Positions 46,193 through 56,196 are shown, counted from the first letter of the stretch. The stretch is DNA of 64,000 nt from an uncultured Actinomycetes bacterium (GCA_937888775.1 CALAQT010000067.1:27717-91716), one strand, 5' to 3'. The notes: a model not told the origin generated them from the letters alone. A program made the numbers and translations.

Positions 46193-47230
46193 ATGCCCGG
46201 GACTTTCCTTCGCGAGCGCCGTCTGGAATGCGGACTTACGCAGACCGAGCTGGCCGCGCGGGCAGGCGTCAGCCGCCAACTCGTGGCGGCGGTTGAGGCA
46301 GATCGCAACACGCCGGCCGTAGATGCCGCAATCGGCCTCGCGCGCGCATTGGCGACCAGCGTCGAGGAGCTGTTCGCCAGCCGGCCACGCCAAGTCGTCG
46401 CTGCGCTCGGCGGTCGACTGCGCGACGGCGTGGCCGTCCGGGTAGGCCGGGTAGCCGACCAGCTTGTCGCCGCCGAGCTCGCCGATCACGGCATCGCCGG
46501 AGCGACCTGGGCAAAGCCCGACGGCGTGCTGGGCGACGGCGAGCTGCGACTGTTTCCCGGCGCGGTCCCAGCCGGCGTGGTGCTGGCGGGGTGCGATCCC
46601 GCCCTTGGTGTGGCTGAGGCCCTGCTCGCCGGACTCGGCCCGCAGAGTCTGCTCGCCATCTCCGCCGCCAGCGGGACCGCGCTGCGCGCGTTGCGGCGAG
46701 GGGGCGTACACGCCGCGGTCGTCCACGGCCTCCCCCACGAGCTTCCCGAGCCGCCCATCCCGGTCATACGCTGGCATCTGGCGCGCTGGCAGGTTGGGCT
46801 CGGCGTGTCACGCAAGCTCCGCGATCACTCGTTCGAGGCCGTGCTTCGCAGCAACGTGCCAGTTGCGCAGCGCGACCCGGCCGCCGCCAGTCAGCAGGCG
46901 TTCGAGCGCGCGCGAGTCGCCGCCGGGGTCGAGGCTATCTCAGCTGGTCCGCGCGCGAGCGGGCACCTTGATGCCGCCCGCATCGCCGCAACCCTGGACG
47001 GGGCGGCAGTCACCACCGAAGGCGCCGCCGGAGCTTTCGGCCTACGCTTTCTCGGCTTGGAAGACCACGTTGTAGAGGTCTGGATCGCGCAACGCTGGAG
47101 CGACCACCCGGGCATCAGCGCGCTCGGAGAGGTTCTCGCCGCCCGAGCCTTCACCGCACGGGTGGCCCACTTTGGCGGCTATGACCTGACCCACTGCGGC
47201 GAGCGCGTCACCGCAGCGGCGGACGCATAG
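46193..47230 (+). CDS. HTH (XRE) regulator fused to a periplasmic-binding-like domain
   Basis: 345 residues from ATG 46193 (MPGTFLRERRLECGLTQTEL). Residues 5-60 form an XRE helix-turn-helix (AARAGVSRQLVAAVEADRNT). After about residue 90 comes a PBP-like ligand domain (LAGCDPALGVAEALLAGLGP; AFGLRFLGLEDHVVEVWIAQ). Such one-component regulators sit next to mod genes and sense the oxyanion or molybdenum cofactor, in place of ModE. That role is inferred from divergence with modA. A longer start at 46142 would cover the operator-like repeats and is not preferred. Confidence 0.75.
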   Translation: MPGTFLRERRLECGLTQTELAARAGVSRQLVAAVEADRNTPAVDAAIGLARALATSVEELFASRPRQVVAALGGRLRDGVAVRVGRVADQLVAAELADHGIAGATWAKPDGVLGDGELRLFPGAVPAGVVLAGCDPALGVAEALLAGLGPQSLLAISAASGTALRALRRGGVHAAVVHGLPHELPEPPIPVIRWHLARWQVGLGVSRKLRDHSFEAVLRSNVPVAQRDPAAASQQAFERARVAAGVEAISAGPRASGHLDAARIAATLDGAAVTTEGAAGAFGLRFLGLEDHVVEVWIAQRWSDHPGISALGEVLAARAFTARVAHFGGYDLTHCGERVTAAADA

Positions 47231-47287
47231 ACAAGCGCCGCTCGCTCCGCGTCTCGAAGGTCAGCGCTGGACGGTTAGGCTGTGACG

Positions 47288-48127
47288 ATGCACTGGCAGT
47301 GGCCCGTCGGCGCTGGCCTGGCTTTCCTGCTCGCAGTCGTCACCACGCCGGCCGGTGTCTCAGGCGCCGTGCTGTTGCTCCCGATCCAACTCAGCGTCCT
47401 TCACGTCTCCAGTCCCGCGGTCACTCCGACCAATCTGCTGTTCAACGTGGCGTCCACCCCTGGTGGGCTGATCCGCTTCGCTCGCGAGAGCCGCATCGGA
47501 GGGCCGCTGACAGGTCTGCTGGTCGCTGGAACGCTACCGGGCGTCGTCGCCGGCGCGATCCTGCGCGTGGAGCTGCTCCCGGGGTCGCGCAGCTTCACTC
47601 TCGTCGCCGCGCTCGTGCTGCTCCCGGTTGGACTCTGGCTTCTGCTCGGAGCTCAGCGACTCAAGCCCGCCCGGCCCGAGCCCACGGCGCATCACCGTCG
47701 CCTGATCTGGCTCCTGGCGCTGACGGTCCGGACGGTGGGAGGCATCTACGGCATCGGCGGCGGCTCGCTGCTGGCCCCGATCCTGATGGTGATGGGCTAT
47801 TCCGCCTATGAGGTCGCTCCGGCCGCCCTATCGGCGACGTTCCTTACTTCGGCCGCCGGCATCGCCGCCTACCAGATCCTGCAGCTCACACACCACGGCC
47901 CGATCGCGCCGCAGTGGATCCTCGGAGCGTTCCTCGGTGCCGGTGGCTTTCTCGGGAGCTACTGCGGCGCGCGCCTGCAGCGACGCCTGCCCGAGGCCTC
48001 GCTTCGGCGCCTGCTCGGATTGATCGCCTCGCTCGTCGCGCTTCGCTACTTCCAGACCGCAACGTCGACCCAAACCTCCGCTCAGGGAGCTGGCGCGCAC
48101 GCCGATCATCAGAAGCACCGTGGCTGA
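47288..48127 (+). CDS. TauE/SafE-family anion permease
   Basis: 279 residues from ATG 47288 (GTG 47282 is an alternative). Seven to eight TM segments in two halves. The family motifs are SGAVLLLPIQLSVLHV, TPTNLLFNVASTPGG and GGIYGIGGGSLLAPILMVMG. The family exports or imports small organic or inorganic anions such as sulfite or sulfoacetate. Its position between modABC and formate dehydrogenase hints at a linked anion, but the substrate is unknown. Confidence 0.8.
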   Translation: MHWQWPVGAGLAFLLAVVTTPAGVSGAVLLLPIQLSVLHVSSPAVTPTNLLFNVASTPGGLIRFARESRIGGPLTGLLVAGTLPGVVAGAILRVELLPGSRSFTLVAALVLLPVGLWLLLGAQRLKPARPEPTAHHRRLIWLLALTVRTVGGIYGIGGGSLLAPILMVMGYSAYEVAPAALSATFLTSAAGIAAYQILQLTHHGPIAPQWILGAFLGAGGFLGSYCGARLQRRLPEASLRRLLGLIASLVALRYFQTATSTQTSAQGAGAHADHQKHRG

Positions 48128-48236
48128 CACTCAAGCGCAACGACGGCGGCGCCGCAGCCCAGGTCGGAAGCGCTGATGAAGCCGTTCGGCGAAGGCACCG
48201 AAGATCAGTTCGGGCTCCTGACGCGCGAGGAGTGCG

Positions 48237-50324
48237 TCAGCCCACGGTGCTGAGCACCGGGGTGAACGCCGGCTGCTCGCCCAGCGGCCGCACGTCGACG
48301 GCCACGACCTTGTACTCCGGACAGGAGGTGTTCACGTCGGCCGACTGTCCCACCAGCAGATTGGTGCGTGCTTCGGGAAAGTGAAACGAGGTGAACACGT
48401 GCCCGGGCTCGATCCGCTCGGTGACCCGGGCGTGGAGCTCGGTACGCCCCACCCTGCTTCGCACCGACACCTTGTCACCCTCGGAGATCCACAGCCGCGC
48501 CGCGTCGAGGGGATGGATCTCCAGCCAGTCACGGTCGACCAGTTCGACGTTGTGCGTTCGCCGGGTCATCGTGCCGGCGTTGTAATGCTGGAGCACGCGG
48601 CCGGTCACCAGCACCAGCGGGAACTCCTCGTCGGCAGCGTCGCCGGGAGCCTTATAGGGCAGGGCAGCGAACTGCCCCCGTCCCCCGGGCCGGTCGAATG
48701 TGGTGTCGTACAGCGTCGGAGAGTCGCTGCCGTCGGCTCGCACCGGCCACTGCAGCCCGCGGCGTCCCAGCCGCTCACGACTGAGGCCCGCATAGGCCGG
48801 GGTCAGGCGGGCGATCTCGTCCGTGGTGTCCCACGGCGTCTGCCAGCCAATCTCGTGGCCGAGCATGCGTGAGACCGTGGTGAGGATCTCGAAGTCGGTC
48901 TTGGCGCCGCCGGGCGGGTCGATCGCCGGCTCGACGACCTGAAAGCGCCGCTCCGCATTGGTGAACGTGCCCGACTTCTCCAAGAACGACGATGCCGGGA
49001 GGATCACGTCGGCGTACTTGGTGGTCTCGTTCTCAAAGATGTCCTGGCAGACCACGAACTCGAGGCTCTCCAGGGCGGCCGTGACGTGCGCGGTGTCCGG
49101 GTCGGTCTGGGCCACGTCCTCACCGAAGATGTACATCGCCTTGAGGTCACCGGCGATCGCGGCATCGAACATCTGCGGGATCGTGTAGCCCTTCTGTCGT
49201 GACAGGTTGACCCCCCAGGCCTGCTCGAAGGAGCGCGCGGTCTCCTCGTCGCTGACGGGTCGGTAGGCCGTGTAGGTGTCGGGCAGGGCGCCCATGTCCG
49301 AGGAGCCCTGCACGTTGTTCTGGCCGCGCAGCGGCAGCAGCGCCGAGCCGGGCTTGCCCACCTTGCCCGTCATCATCGCCAGGTTGCACAGCAGCTGCAC
49401 GACCTCGGAGCCGTACTTGTGCTCGGTGACCCCCAGGCCCCACAGCAGCGAGCCGCTCTCCGCCTCGCCGTAGATGTGTGCGGCGTGCTCCAGATCGGAG
49501 GCGGGAATCCCGGTGATCTCCTCAACGGCGCCGGGGTCGTATAGCTCGAGCAGTTCCTCGAGGGCCTCGTAGCCCTCGGTGCGTCCGGCGATGAACTGCT
49601 CGTCGGTCAGTCCGTCGCGGCGCACGACATGACACAGGCCGAGCACGACTGCGGCGTTGGTCCCCGGACGCGGCGAGAGGTGCAGCACCCCGTAGTCGGC
49701 GAGCTCGATCCGGCGCGGATCGATCGTGATCAGCTTGCAGCCGCGCAGGGCGGCCTGCTTGATCCGGGCGCCGACGACCGGATGACCCTGGGTGGGGTTG
49801 ACGCCCAGCATCAGCGCGACCTCGGCGTGGTCGATGTCGGTGAACGATCCCGTGGCGCCCGAGAGGCCGAACGACCGGCGCAGCGCGAACGAGGTCGGCG
49901 AGTGGCAGACGCGCGAGCAGTTGTCGATGTTGTTGGTCCCGATCGCCGCCCGCATCAACCGGGCCATCGCGTAGCAGTCCTCGTTGGTCGCGCGCGACGA
50001 CGCCAGGCCGGCGATCGCGTCCGGGCCGTGCTGCGCCTTGATCCGTGACAGCTCTGAGACGATGCGCTGCAGCGCCTCGTCCCAGCTGGCGACGCGGAAC
50101 CGACCGCCCTCCCGGATCAGCGGTGAGGTGAGACGATCACGGGCCCGGGTGAACTGATGGGCGAAGCGGCCCTTCAGGCACGTGTGGCCCTCGTTGGCGG
50201 GACCATCCAGAGCCGGGCTGATCGAAACGATCCGTCCCTGCTTGGCGTGCGCCTCCAGTCGACACCCGACACCGCAGTAGCCACACGTGGTGGTGACCGA
50301 GAAATCAAAATCATTATTAATCAT
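48237..50324 (-). CDS. Formate dehydrogenase catalytic subunit (Cys form)
   Basis: 695 residues from ATG 50324 (ribosome site GAGGTGAC). N-terminal [4Fe-4S] ligands CGYCGVGC and C49 (HTCLKG). The metal ligand position reads NIDNCSRVCHSPTS with Cys140 and His141, exactly where E. coli FDH-H has Sec140 and His141; no UGA is used. Molybdopterin-binding blocks (LMLGVNPTQGHPVVGARIKQ; LRGQNNVQGSSDMGALP; FENETTKYADVILPASSFLE) and the C-terminal cap domain (HYNAGTMTRRTHNVELVDRD) are complete. It oxidises formate to CO2 and passes electrons to the two downstream-acting subunits encoded upstream in the operon. Confidence 0.93.
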   Translation of the reverse strand: MINNDFDFSVTTTCGYCGVGCRLEAHAKQGRIVSISPALDGPANEGHTCLKGRFAHQFTRARDRLTSPLIREGGRFRVASWDEALQRIVSELSRIKAQHGPDAIAGLASSRATNEDCYAMARLMRAAIGTNNIDNCSRVCHSPTSFALRRSFGLSGATGSFTDIDHAEVALMLGVNPTQGHPVVGARIKQAALRGCKLITIDPRRIELADYGVLHLSPRPGTNAAVVLGLCHVVRRDGLTDEQFIAGRTEGYEALEELLELYDPGAVEEITGIPASDLEHAAHIYGEAESGSLLWGLGVTEHKYGSEVVQLLCNLAMMTGKVGKPGSALLPLRGQNNVQGSSDMGALPDTYTAYRPVSDEETARSFEQAWGVNLSRQKGYTIPQMFDAAIAGDLKAMYIFGEDVAQTDPDTAHVTAALESLEFVVCQDIFENETTKYADVILPASSFLEKSGTFTNAERRFQVVEPAIDPPGGAKTDFEILTTVSRMLGHEIGWQTPWDTTDEIARLTPAYAGLSRERLGRRGLQWPVRADGSDSPTLYDTTFDRPGGRGQFAALPYKAPGDAADEEFPLVLVTGRVLQHYNAGTMTRRTHNVELVDRDWLEIHPLDAARLWISEGDKVSVRSRVGRTELHARVTERIEPGHVFTSFHFPEARTNLLVGQSADVNTSCPEYKVVAVDVRPLGEQPAFTPVLSTVG

Positions 50325-50337
50325 GTTTTTGTCACCT

Positions 50338-51027
50338 CTACTCAGATCGTAGACGCTTGCGCAAACGTGGTCCGGGCTCTGAGACGATCGGAACACGGGC
50401 CGCACCATTGGCGGGGAGCAGGGTTATCTCGGTGATCGCGTCGGTCGGGCAGGTGTCGGCGCACGCGCCGCAGGAAACGCAGGTCGAGTCGGTAAAGCCG
50501 CTGTCCAGACCCGCCGTGATGTTCGCCTCAAAGCCGCGCCCGGTGGCGGTCAGGGCAAACGCCCCTTGGACCTCGTCGCACGCGCGCACACACCGTCCGC
50601 AGGAGATGCACAGCTCGTGCTGGAAGGCCAGATACGGGTGGCGCAGATCGTGATCGGTCTGATGCTGGGCGCCCGGCCAGCGCGGCTCGCCGACCTCCAG
50701 AGCCGCCGCGACCTGCGCCAGCTCGGTGTGCGCCGCCGGCGCCTGGGGCAGTTCGGATAGGACCAATTCGACCACTGCGGTCACCACCCGGCGGGCGGTG
50801 GCATCGCCGGTGTCGATCACCATTCCGTCGCGGCACTGGGTGGTGCAGGCCGGCAGCGGCTTGGGCGATCCCTGCACGCCGACCAGGCATACGCGGCAGG
50901 CGCCGAACGGGGCTTGGCGCTCGTCGAAGCACAGCGTCGGCACCCACGAGCCGACGGCCGTGGCCGCGTCCAGGATCGTGGCTCCGGCCTGGACCTCCGC
51001 TTCGGTTCCGTCGATCTCGACGCGCAT
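50338..51027 (-). CDS. Iron-sulfur subunit of NAD-dependent formate dehydrogenase
   Basis: 229 residues from ATG 51027, overlapping the upstream stop (TGATG). The first 80 residues are a [2Fe-2S] ferredoxin-like domain (CFDERQAPFGACRVC, then PACTTQC). Then come two [4Fe-4S] ferredoxin motifs (CISCGRCVRACDEVQG; CVSCGACADTCPTDAITE). In FdsA-type enzymes these domains are fused to the catalytic subunit; here they are a separate protein. It bridges the catalytic and diaphorase subunits. Confidence 0.9.
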   Translation of the reverse strand: MRVEIDGTEAEVQAGATILDAATAVGSWVPTLCFDERQAPFGACRVCLVGVQGSPKPLPACTTQCRDGMVIDTGDATARRVVTAVVELVLSELPQAPAAHTELAQVAAALEVGEPRWPGAQHQTDHDLRHPYLAFQHELCISCGRCVRACDEVQGAFALTATGRGFEANITAGLDSGFTDSTCVSCGACADTCPTDAITEITLLPANGAARVPIVSEPGPRLRKRLRSE

Positions 51028-52682
51028 CAGGCGAGCCCGAGCTCGTCGGGGAAATGGGCCAGCAGGCTGCGCAGCGGCGCCGGCATACCGCTGCCGTGAG
51101 CGCACAGGCTGCTGAGCTCAAGCGCTTCGAGCAGCTCCTCCAGCCGCCCGCGTTGCACGGGAACCTCCGCCGCGAACATGTCGTGGGCACGCTGCAGTCC
51201 GATCCGGCACGGGAAGCACTTTCCGCAGCTCTCGTGGGCGCCGAAGCGCAGCAGGTGACGGGCGACGTCGCGCATGTTCATCGTGTCGTCGAAGGCGAGG
51301 ATGCTCCCGTGCCCCACCATGCACCCCTCGGCGGCGAGCGCATCGAAGTCGAACAGGGTGTCCAGCCGTGAGGCGGGCAGGATCCCGCCCAGCGGACCGC
51401 CGATCTGGACGGCCTTCAGCGTGCGGCCGTCCCGCAGACCGCCGGCCACGTCCTCGCACAACTCCCTGACCGAGAGCCCGAACGGGACCTCGTAGACGTT
51501 GGGTCTGACGAAGCGCTCGTTGAAGCACACGAGCTTGCTGCCGGTGGTCTTGACATCGGGGCTGAGCGCCCGGTACGCGTCAGAGCCACGGGCGGCGACG
51601 AACGGGATGTTGGCCAGCGTCTCGGTGTTGTTGACGACCGTCGGCCGGCCCAGGATCCCACGCTCGGCCGGGAACGGCGGCCGGGCCGACACGGTTCCGC
51701 GCAGCCCCTGCAAGCACGCGAGCAGCGCCGTCTCCTCGCCGACCACGTAGGAGCCGGCTCCCTCCAAGACCATGATGTCGAAGTCAAAGCCAGTACCGAG
51801 GATGTTGCGTCCCAGCCATCCGTCCGCCCGGGCCCGCTCGATCTCGGCGTCGAGGCGCGGCTTGGAAAGCGGGTACTCCGACCGGGTCATGATGAAGCCG
51901 TGCGCGGCGCCGACAGCGAATCCCGCCAGCGCCATGCCTTCCAGCACCAGCGCCGGATTGCGCTCCATCAGGTACTTGTCGATATAGGAACCAGGATCGC
52001 CCTCATCGCCGTTGGCGACGATGAACTTCTCCTCACCAACCGCCGCGCGCGTGAAGCGCCACTTCGTGCCGGCGGGGAATCCGGCGCCGCCACGGCCGCG
52101 CACCTCGGCCGCCTCGACGTCATCCAGCAACGACTCCGGGGTCAGCTCGGTCAGCGCCCGCCGCAGCCCTGACCAGTCCCCGGGGCGGGTGAGTACCGGC
52201 TCGGCGAGCCGCGTCTCCCACTCCGGCTCGGCGGCCGGTCGGGTGGCGCCGGCCAGAACGCGCGCGACGACACCCGGGCCGGCGTCGACGACGTCTCCGT
52301 CGCGGACGGTGGGGGCGCTGTGGCAGAAGCCCAGGCAGACGGTCTCGGCCAGCGAGACGGTGCGGTCGGCGCGGCGCTCGCCGAGCGCGAGCCCGAGCCC
52401 TTCGCTGACCGCGTCCACGTGGGAGCCGCCGGTGGTCGCGAAGCAGGCCGTGCCGGTGCATACCCGCACATGGCGAGCGCCGCGGGGGATGATCAGGTCG
52501 TCGTAGAAGCTCGACACGCCGTAGACGGCCGCCTCGGGCAGCCCGGAGAGCTCCGCGGCGCGCCGCCGGTCCTCATCGGTGAGCTCGCCGTGATCGTCCA
52601 CGGCCTCCTTGAGCACGTCCAGGGCGGTGGGCGCCTGGAAGACGTGATGACGGCGGATCAGCTCAACGAGGTTCTGCGACAC
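51027..52682 (-). CDS. NuoE-NuoF fusion, NAD-reducing diaphorase subunit
   Basis: 551 residues from GTG 52682 with a CAGGAG ribosome site. Residues 1-150 are NuoE-like with [2Fe-2S] cysteines CTGTACF and CLGFCH. The rest is NuoF-like: GRGGAGFPAGTKWRF and ANGDEGDPGSYIDKYLME for FMN and NADH, then ESCGKCFPCRIG and SSLCAHG for a [4Fe-4S] cluster. It reduces NAD+ with electrons from formate. It is first gene of the three-gene operon. Confidence 0.92.
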   Translation of the reverse strand: MSQNLVELIRRHHVFQAPTALDVLKEAVDDHGELTDEDRRRAAELSGLPEAAVYGVSSFYDDLIIPRGARHVRVCTGTACFATTGGSHVDAVSEGLGLALGERRADRTVSLAETVCLGFCHSAPTVRDGDVVDAGPGVVARVLAGATRPAAEPEWETRLAEPVLTRPGDWSGLRRALTELTPESLLDDVEAAEVRGRGGAGFPAGTKWRFTRAAVGEEKFIVANGDEGDPGSYIDKYLMERNPALVLEGMALAGFAVGAAHGFIMTRSEYPLSKPRLDAEIERARADGWLGRNILGTGFDFDIMVLEGAGSYVVGEETALLACLQGLRGTVSARPPFPAERGILGRPTVVNNTETLANIPFVAARGSDAYRALSPDVKTTGSKLVCFNERFVRPNVYEVPFGLSVRELCEDVAGGLRDGRTLKAVQIGGPLGGILPASRLDTLFDFDALAAEGCMVGHGSILAFDDTMNMRDVARHLLRFGAHESCGKCFPCRIGLQRAHDMFAAEVPVQRGRLEELLEALELSSLCAHGSGMPAPLRSLLAHFPDELGLA

Positions 52683-52927
52683 CGTGCTCCTGACGTTTGG
52701 TGAAGTCTGTCGTACGCATCCGTCCACCCTGAACAGCACGTCAAACATCGCTTCCCAGGGTAACTGAGCGACAACGGTCCACGCAACGCGGGGGAGCAGC
52801 ATCGACTCTGAATCGGACAAATTGATGCAAGAAACCGTCGAACAGGCGGCCGAGCACGCCGAGCGGTCAGTAGAGCATCGCCAGGAGACCACAGCGCCGG
52901 ACGGCGTAGTCGCAGGACGCCGCGGGC

Positions 52928-52955
52928 GCGCGGAGCGCGGAGCGCGGAGCGCGGA
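52928..52955 (+). repeat. 7-bp tandem repeat, four exact units
   Basis: GCGCGGA repeated four times, 17 bases before the start codon of the dodecin remnant. Confidence 0.85.
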
Positions 52956-52972
52956 GCTCGACAAAGGACCGC

Positions 52973-53071
52973 ATGACCGAATCAGCCACTTACAAGATCG
53001 TCGAGATCGCCGGCACCTCGCCTGAGAGCATCGCCGAGGGCGTGGCTGCCCTTTTCGCGGTTTGGGCTTGA
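52973..53071 (+). pseudogene. Dodecin, truncated after about 25 codons
   Basis: ATG 52973 has an AAAGGA ribosome site. MTESATYKIVEIAGTSPESI matches the start of dodecin, a flavin-storage protein of about 70 residues. After IAEGV the sequence departs (AALFAVWA) and stops. The rest of dodecin, with its WF and Gln flavin-binding region, is missing. Confidence 0.65.
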
Positions 53072-53152
53072 AATCTTGCGCCGGGAAGAACCTTGCCGGC
53101 CGCGGCGTCCTACCTGTATGCCGGTCCCCATCGATACCCAGGAGGCATGTCC

Positions 53153-53611
53153 ATGTTGCGCAGACCAATCTCGATTGCGCTGATCGCCGCGCTCGCCGGG
53201 CTCGCCACGGCCCTGATCGCTCCGCTGGGCGCCGGTGCCAGATCCGGGTCGACCGAGATCCAGATCCGGAGCACCGCGCTGGGCAAGGCGCTGGTCAACG
53301 GCTCGGGATTCACCGTGTACGTGTTCAGCCGTGATGGGCGAGACCGGGATATGTGCGTCCGCATCAGCGGCTGCGCGGGGATCTGGCCGGCGGTCAGGAC
53401 GGCCGGTGCTCCGAGCGCGGGGCCCGGGGTCAAGCGCTCGCTGCTGGGCACGATCAAGCTGGCCCACGGCGTCAAGCAGGTGACCTATGCCGGGCATCCG
53501 CTGTACACCTACTCGGGCGACAGCTCACGCGCCGCGACGAGCTATGTCGGTGCCAGCCAGTTCGGCGGCAGTTGGTCTGCGATCACCGCCGCTGGCAAGC
53601 TCCTGAAGTGA
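53153..53611 (+). CDS. Secreted COG4315-type repeat protein
   Basis: 152 residues from ATG 53153, chosen because AGGAGG lies seven bases upstream (ATG 53147 is too close). A signal peptide (SIALIAALAGLATALIAPLG) is followed by two lipoprotein-15 repeats: KALVNGSGFTVYVFSRDGRD, then CAGIWPAV; and KQVTYAGHPLYTYSGDSS, then GGSWSAI. Such proteins are abundant surface proteins of unknown role in Actinobacteria. Confidence 0.85.
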   Translation: MLRRPISIALIAALAGLATALIAPLGAGARSGSTEIQIRSTALGKALVNGSGFTVYVFSRDGRDRDMCVRISGCAGIWPAVRTAGAPSAGPGVKRSLLGTIKLAHGVKQVTYAGHPLYTYSGDSSRAATSYVGASQFGGSWSAITAAGKLLK

Positions 53612-53638
53612 CCCCGGCTGGCGCGCGCAATAGTGCGT

Positions 53639-55141
53639 CTAAAGACCCCGGGCGAGGTGATAGTAGGACTGATTCCAGCGCAGCTCGTCGGCAAACCGCC
53701 CGATCCTCGTCTCGGCGTCGATCACGACCAGCTCCAACCCCGCGATCTGGGCAAAGTCCCGCAGCGGCTCCAGGCCGAGTGCTGTCGTCAGAACGGTGTG
53801 ATGCGAGCCGCCGGCGATCAGCCACGCCTCCGCGGCGGTGCTAAGCCCCGGACGCGGCGTCCAGACCGCTCGAGCCACCGGCAGCCGGGCAAGCTCGGCG
53901 TCGGGCTCGACGATGTCGACCTCGTTGACGATCAACCGCAGGCGCCCGCCCATGTCGACCGCGCAGATCACCACGGCGGGGCCCGGCGCGGCGGTGAACA
54001 CGAGTCGGACCGGATCCTCCCGGTCGCCGATCGAGAGCGGGTGCACCTCGCAGCTCGGGCGCTGGCCGGCGATCGAAGGACACACCTCGAGCATGTGAGC
54101 GCCTAGCACCTTCTGGCCTCCGGGCCCAAGGTGGTAAAGGTAGTCCTCCATGAACGAGGTCCCGCCCTCCAGACCCTCGGCCATCACCTTCATGATCCGC
54201 AGCAACGCCGCTGTCTTCCAATCGCCCTCGGCCCCGAATCCGTAGCCCTCGGCCATCAACCGCTGCACGGCGATGCCCGGCAGCTGCCTCAGCTCCCCCA
54301 GATCCTCGAACGTGTCGGTGAACGCCGCAAATCCTCCCTCCTCCAAGACGAAGCGCAGGCCCGCTTCGATCCTCGCCGCCACCTGAAGCGATTCACGTCG
54401 GTCGCCACCTGAGCGCAGCTCAGGTGCCAACTCGTAGCGAGCCTCGTATTCGTCCACCAACCCGTCGACGACGTCCTGCGCGGCGCCGGAGACCGCCCGG
54501 CCGAGCACGTCTATGCCGTATCCATTGACCGTCACGCCAAGTTGCAGCTGGGCGCCCACCTTGTCGCCCTCGGTGACCGCGACGTTTCGCATGTTGTCGC
54601 CGAAGCGCGCCACCTCCAGACCCCGGGCCTCACGCCAGCCACAGGCCGCGCGCGACCAGGTCCCGATCCTAGACTGCACCTCGGGATCGGCCCAGTGTCC
54701 GACGATCGTTTTGCGCGCGATCCGCAGGCGGGTCTCCAGGTACCCGAACTCGCGGTCGCCGTGGGCGGACTGGTTGAGGTTCATGTAGTCCATGTCGATC
54801 TGCGTCCAGGGCAGGTCGCGGTCGAACTGGGTGTGCAGATGCAGCAGCGGCTTGCGCAGCGAGGTCAGCCCGCCGATCCACATGCGAGCCGGGGAGAAAG
54901 TGTGCATCCAAGCGATCACCCCCACGCACTGTTGGTCGGAGTTGGCCTCGGATAGCGCCCGGCGGATCGAGTCAGGGTCGGTGAGCGCCTTGCGGTGGAC
55001 GACGGAGACGGGAATCGCCTCGCTGGCGTCAAGCGCGCGCACGATCTGCCGCGAATGCTCGTCCACCTGCTCCAGTGCCTGCGCTCCGTAGAGATGCTGG
55101 CTACCGGTGAGAAACCAAACGCAACCTTGCTCGCCGTTCAT
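53639..55141 (-). CDS. araA: L-arabinose isomerase
   Basis: 500 residues from ATG 55141. Family blocks: [115 protein letters not shown] and [13 protein letters not shown]. The metal-binding Glu and His positions ([29 protein letters not shown]) are kept. It converts L-arabinose to L-ribulose. The usual araB and araD partners are not in the window. Confidence 0.95.
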   Translation of the reverse strand: MNGEQGCVWFLTGSQHLYGAQALEQVDEHSRQIVRALDASEAIPVSVVHRKALTDPDSIRRALSEANSDQQCVGVIAWMHTFSPARMWIGGLTSLRKPLLHLHTQFDRDLPWTQIDMDYMNLNQSAHGDREFGYLETRLRIARKTIVGHWADPEVQSRIGTWSRAACGWREARGLEVARFGDNMRNVAVTEGDKVGAQLQLGVTVNGYGIDVLGRAVSGAAQDVVDGLVDEYEARYELAPELRSGGDRRESLQVAARIEAGLRFVLEEGGFAAFTDTFEDLGELRQLPGIAVQRLMAEGYGFGAEGDWKTAALLRIMKVMAEGLEGGTSFMEDYLYHLGPGGQKVLGAHMLEVCPSIAGQRPSCEVHPLSIGDREDPVRLVFTAAPGPAVVICAVDMGGRLRLIVNEVDIVEPDAELARLPVARAVWTPRPGLSTAAEAWLIAGGSHHTVLTTALGLEPLRDFAQIAGLELVVIDAETRIGRFADELRWNQSYYHLARGL

Positions 55142-55201
55142 CGAACCTCCATCCTGTCACGAGCTGCACGAGCCAGCTAACAGTCAACCTCTCAATGAGG
55201 G

Positions 55202-56104
55202 TTATGCTTGCGTCTGCGGAAGGTGTATCCACTGTCCAGGAAAGATCAAGTTGGGGTCCCCCGTTCCGATCCGCGCTGCGTTCGCGTCCCAGATCGCCAC
55301 GACCTCGCGCTCGATCTGCGCGTTGCCGACGTCGGCCCCGAGCACTCGGCCGGCGATCCGCCACAGCGAGTCGCCCGAGCGCACCGTGATCCAGCCACCG
55401 GTGGAAGCGGCGACCGACTGATGCTTGGCCGGGCGCACGGACGCCGGACGGGTCAGCGGAGCGCCGCGGTCGACGACGGTGACCACCCGGACCATCTGAC
55501 CCCGGCTGCCGATTACGATCGCCGAGTAGGCGACGTCCGGCACCAGCTTTACGCCCTTGACCGACACCAGGGGGGCGCTATCGCCGGCCCGCATCGCTGA
55601 CAGCGAGTGCACGCCGGGATTGACCGACAGGTAGGGCGTCGCCTGGGTGAAGTTCAGACGCTGATCGACAACCTTGGAGTCCAGCTCCAGCTGCGGGCTG
55701 CCCAGCTCGGGGGCCGCGTGGATCACGCGGACGAGGCTCGTGCCGGGCTTCCCGGCCTCAGCCTTGTAGACGCCCAGGACCACGCCCTTGGTCTCGGCCA
55801 GGGCGACCATGTCGTACGCCCCTGAGCCAATCGTGGCGCTGCCCTGCGCCAGCGTGCTGCCGCCACTGCCGACCAGCGTCCAGTGGAAGCGGCCCGAGCG
55901 AACGCTGCGCCACGGCGTCGTCTGTCCAAAGCTGACCGTGCCAAGCTTGGTTTCGCCGGAGCCGAAGTCGACTTCGACCGCTGCGCGCCCAGCGCCGGGC
56001 ACCCCGTGCACGAAGCGCACAACTGCTTTGGCCAGCGACTCAGCCGGCATCAGGAGCCAAGCACAGAGGCCTAGCGCTAAAGGTGCCAGACTTCTGCGAA
56101 ACAC
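55202..56104 (-). CDS. Secreted DUF4397 protein with C-terminal LysM
   Basis: 300 residues from ATG 56104. A signal peptide (LAPLALGLCAWLLMPAESLA) is followed by two DUF4397 modules (VRFVHGVPGAGRAAVEVDFG; LVRVIHAAPELGSPQLELDS) and a LysM domain (ITVRSGDSLWRIAGRVLGA, then DPNLIFPGQWIHLP). LysM anchors to peptidoglycan. The biological role is unknown. Confidence 0.85.
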   Translation of the reverse strand: MFRRSLAPLALGLCAWLLMPAESLAKAVVRFVHGVPGAGRAAVEVDFGSGETKLGTVSFGQTTPWRSVRSGRFHWTLVGSGGSTLAQGSATIGSGAYDMVALAETKGVVLGVYKAEAGKPGTSLVRVIHAAPELGSPQLELDSKVVDQRLNFTQATPYLSVNPGVHSLSAMRAGDSAPLVSVKGVKLVPDVAYSAIVIGSRGQMVRVVTVVDRGAPLTRPASVRPAKHQSVAASTGGWITVRSGDSLWRIAGRVLGADVGNAQIEREVVAIWDANAARIGTGDPNLIFPGQWIHLPQTQA

Positions 56105-56196
56105 CCCTTTTCATTCGCCTTCTTGATGCATTCCCTTGCATCACGCGAGGTTAGCAGCGTGACCATCAATCCGACTACAGGAGCATCATCCCCTGG

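Noticed and set aside
48237..50324. Formate dehydrogenase as the selenoprotein client of the sel operon
   Set aside because: The Sec position is a normal Cys codon in NCSRVCHSP and the frame has no internal TGA.
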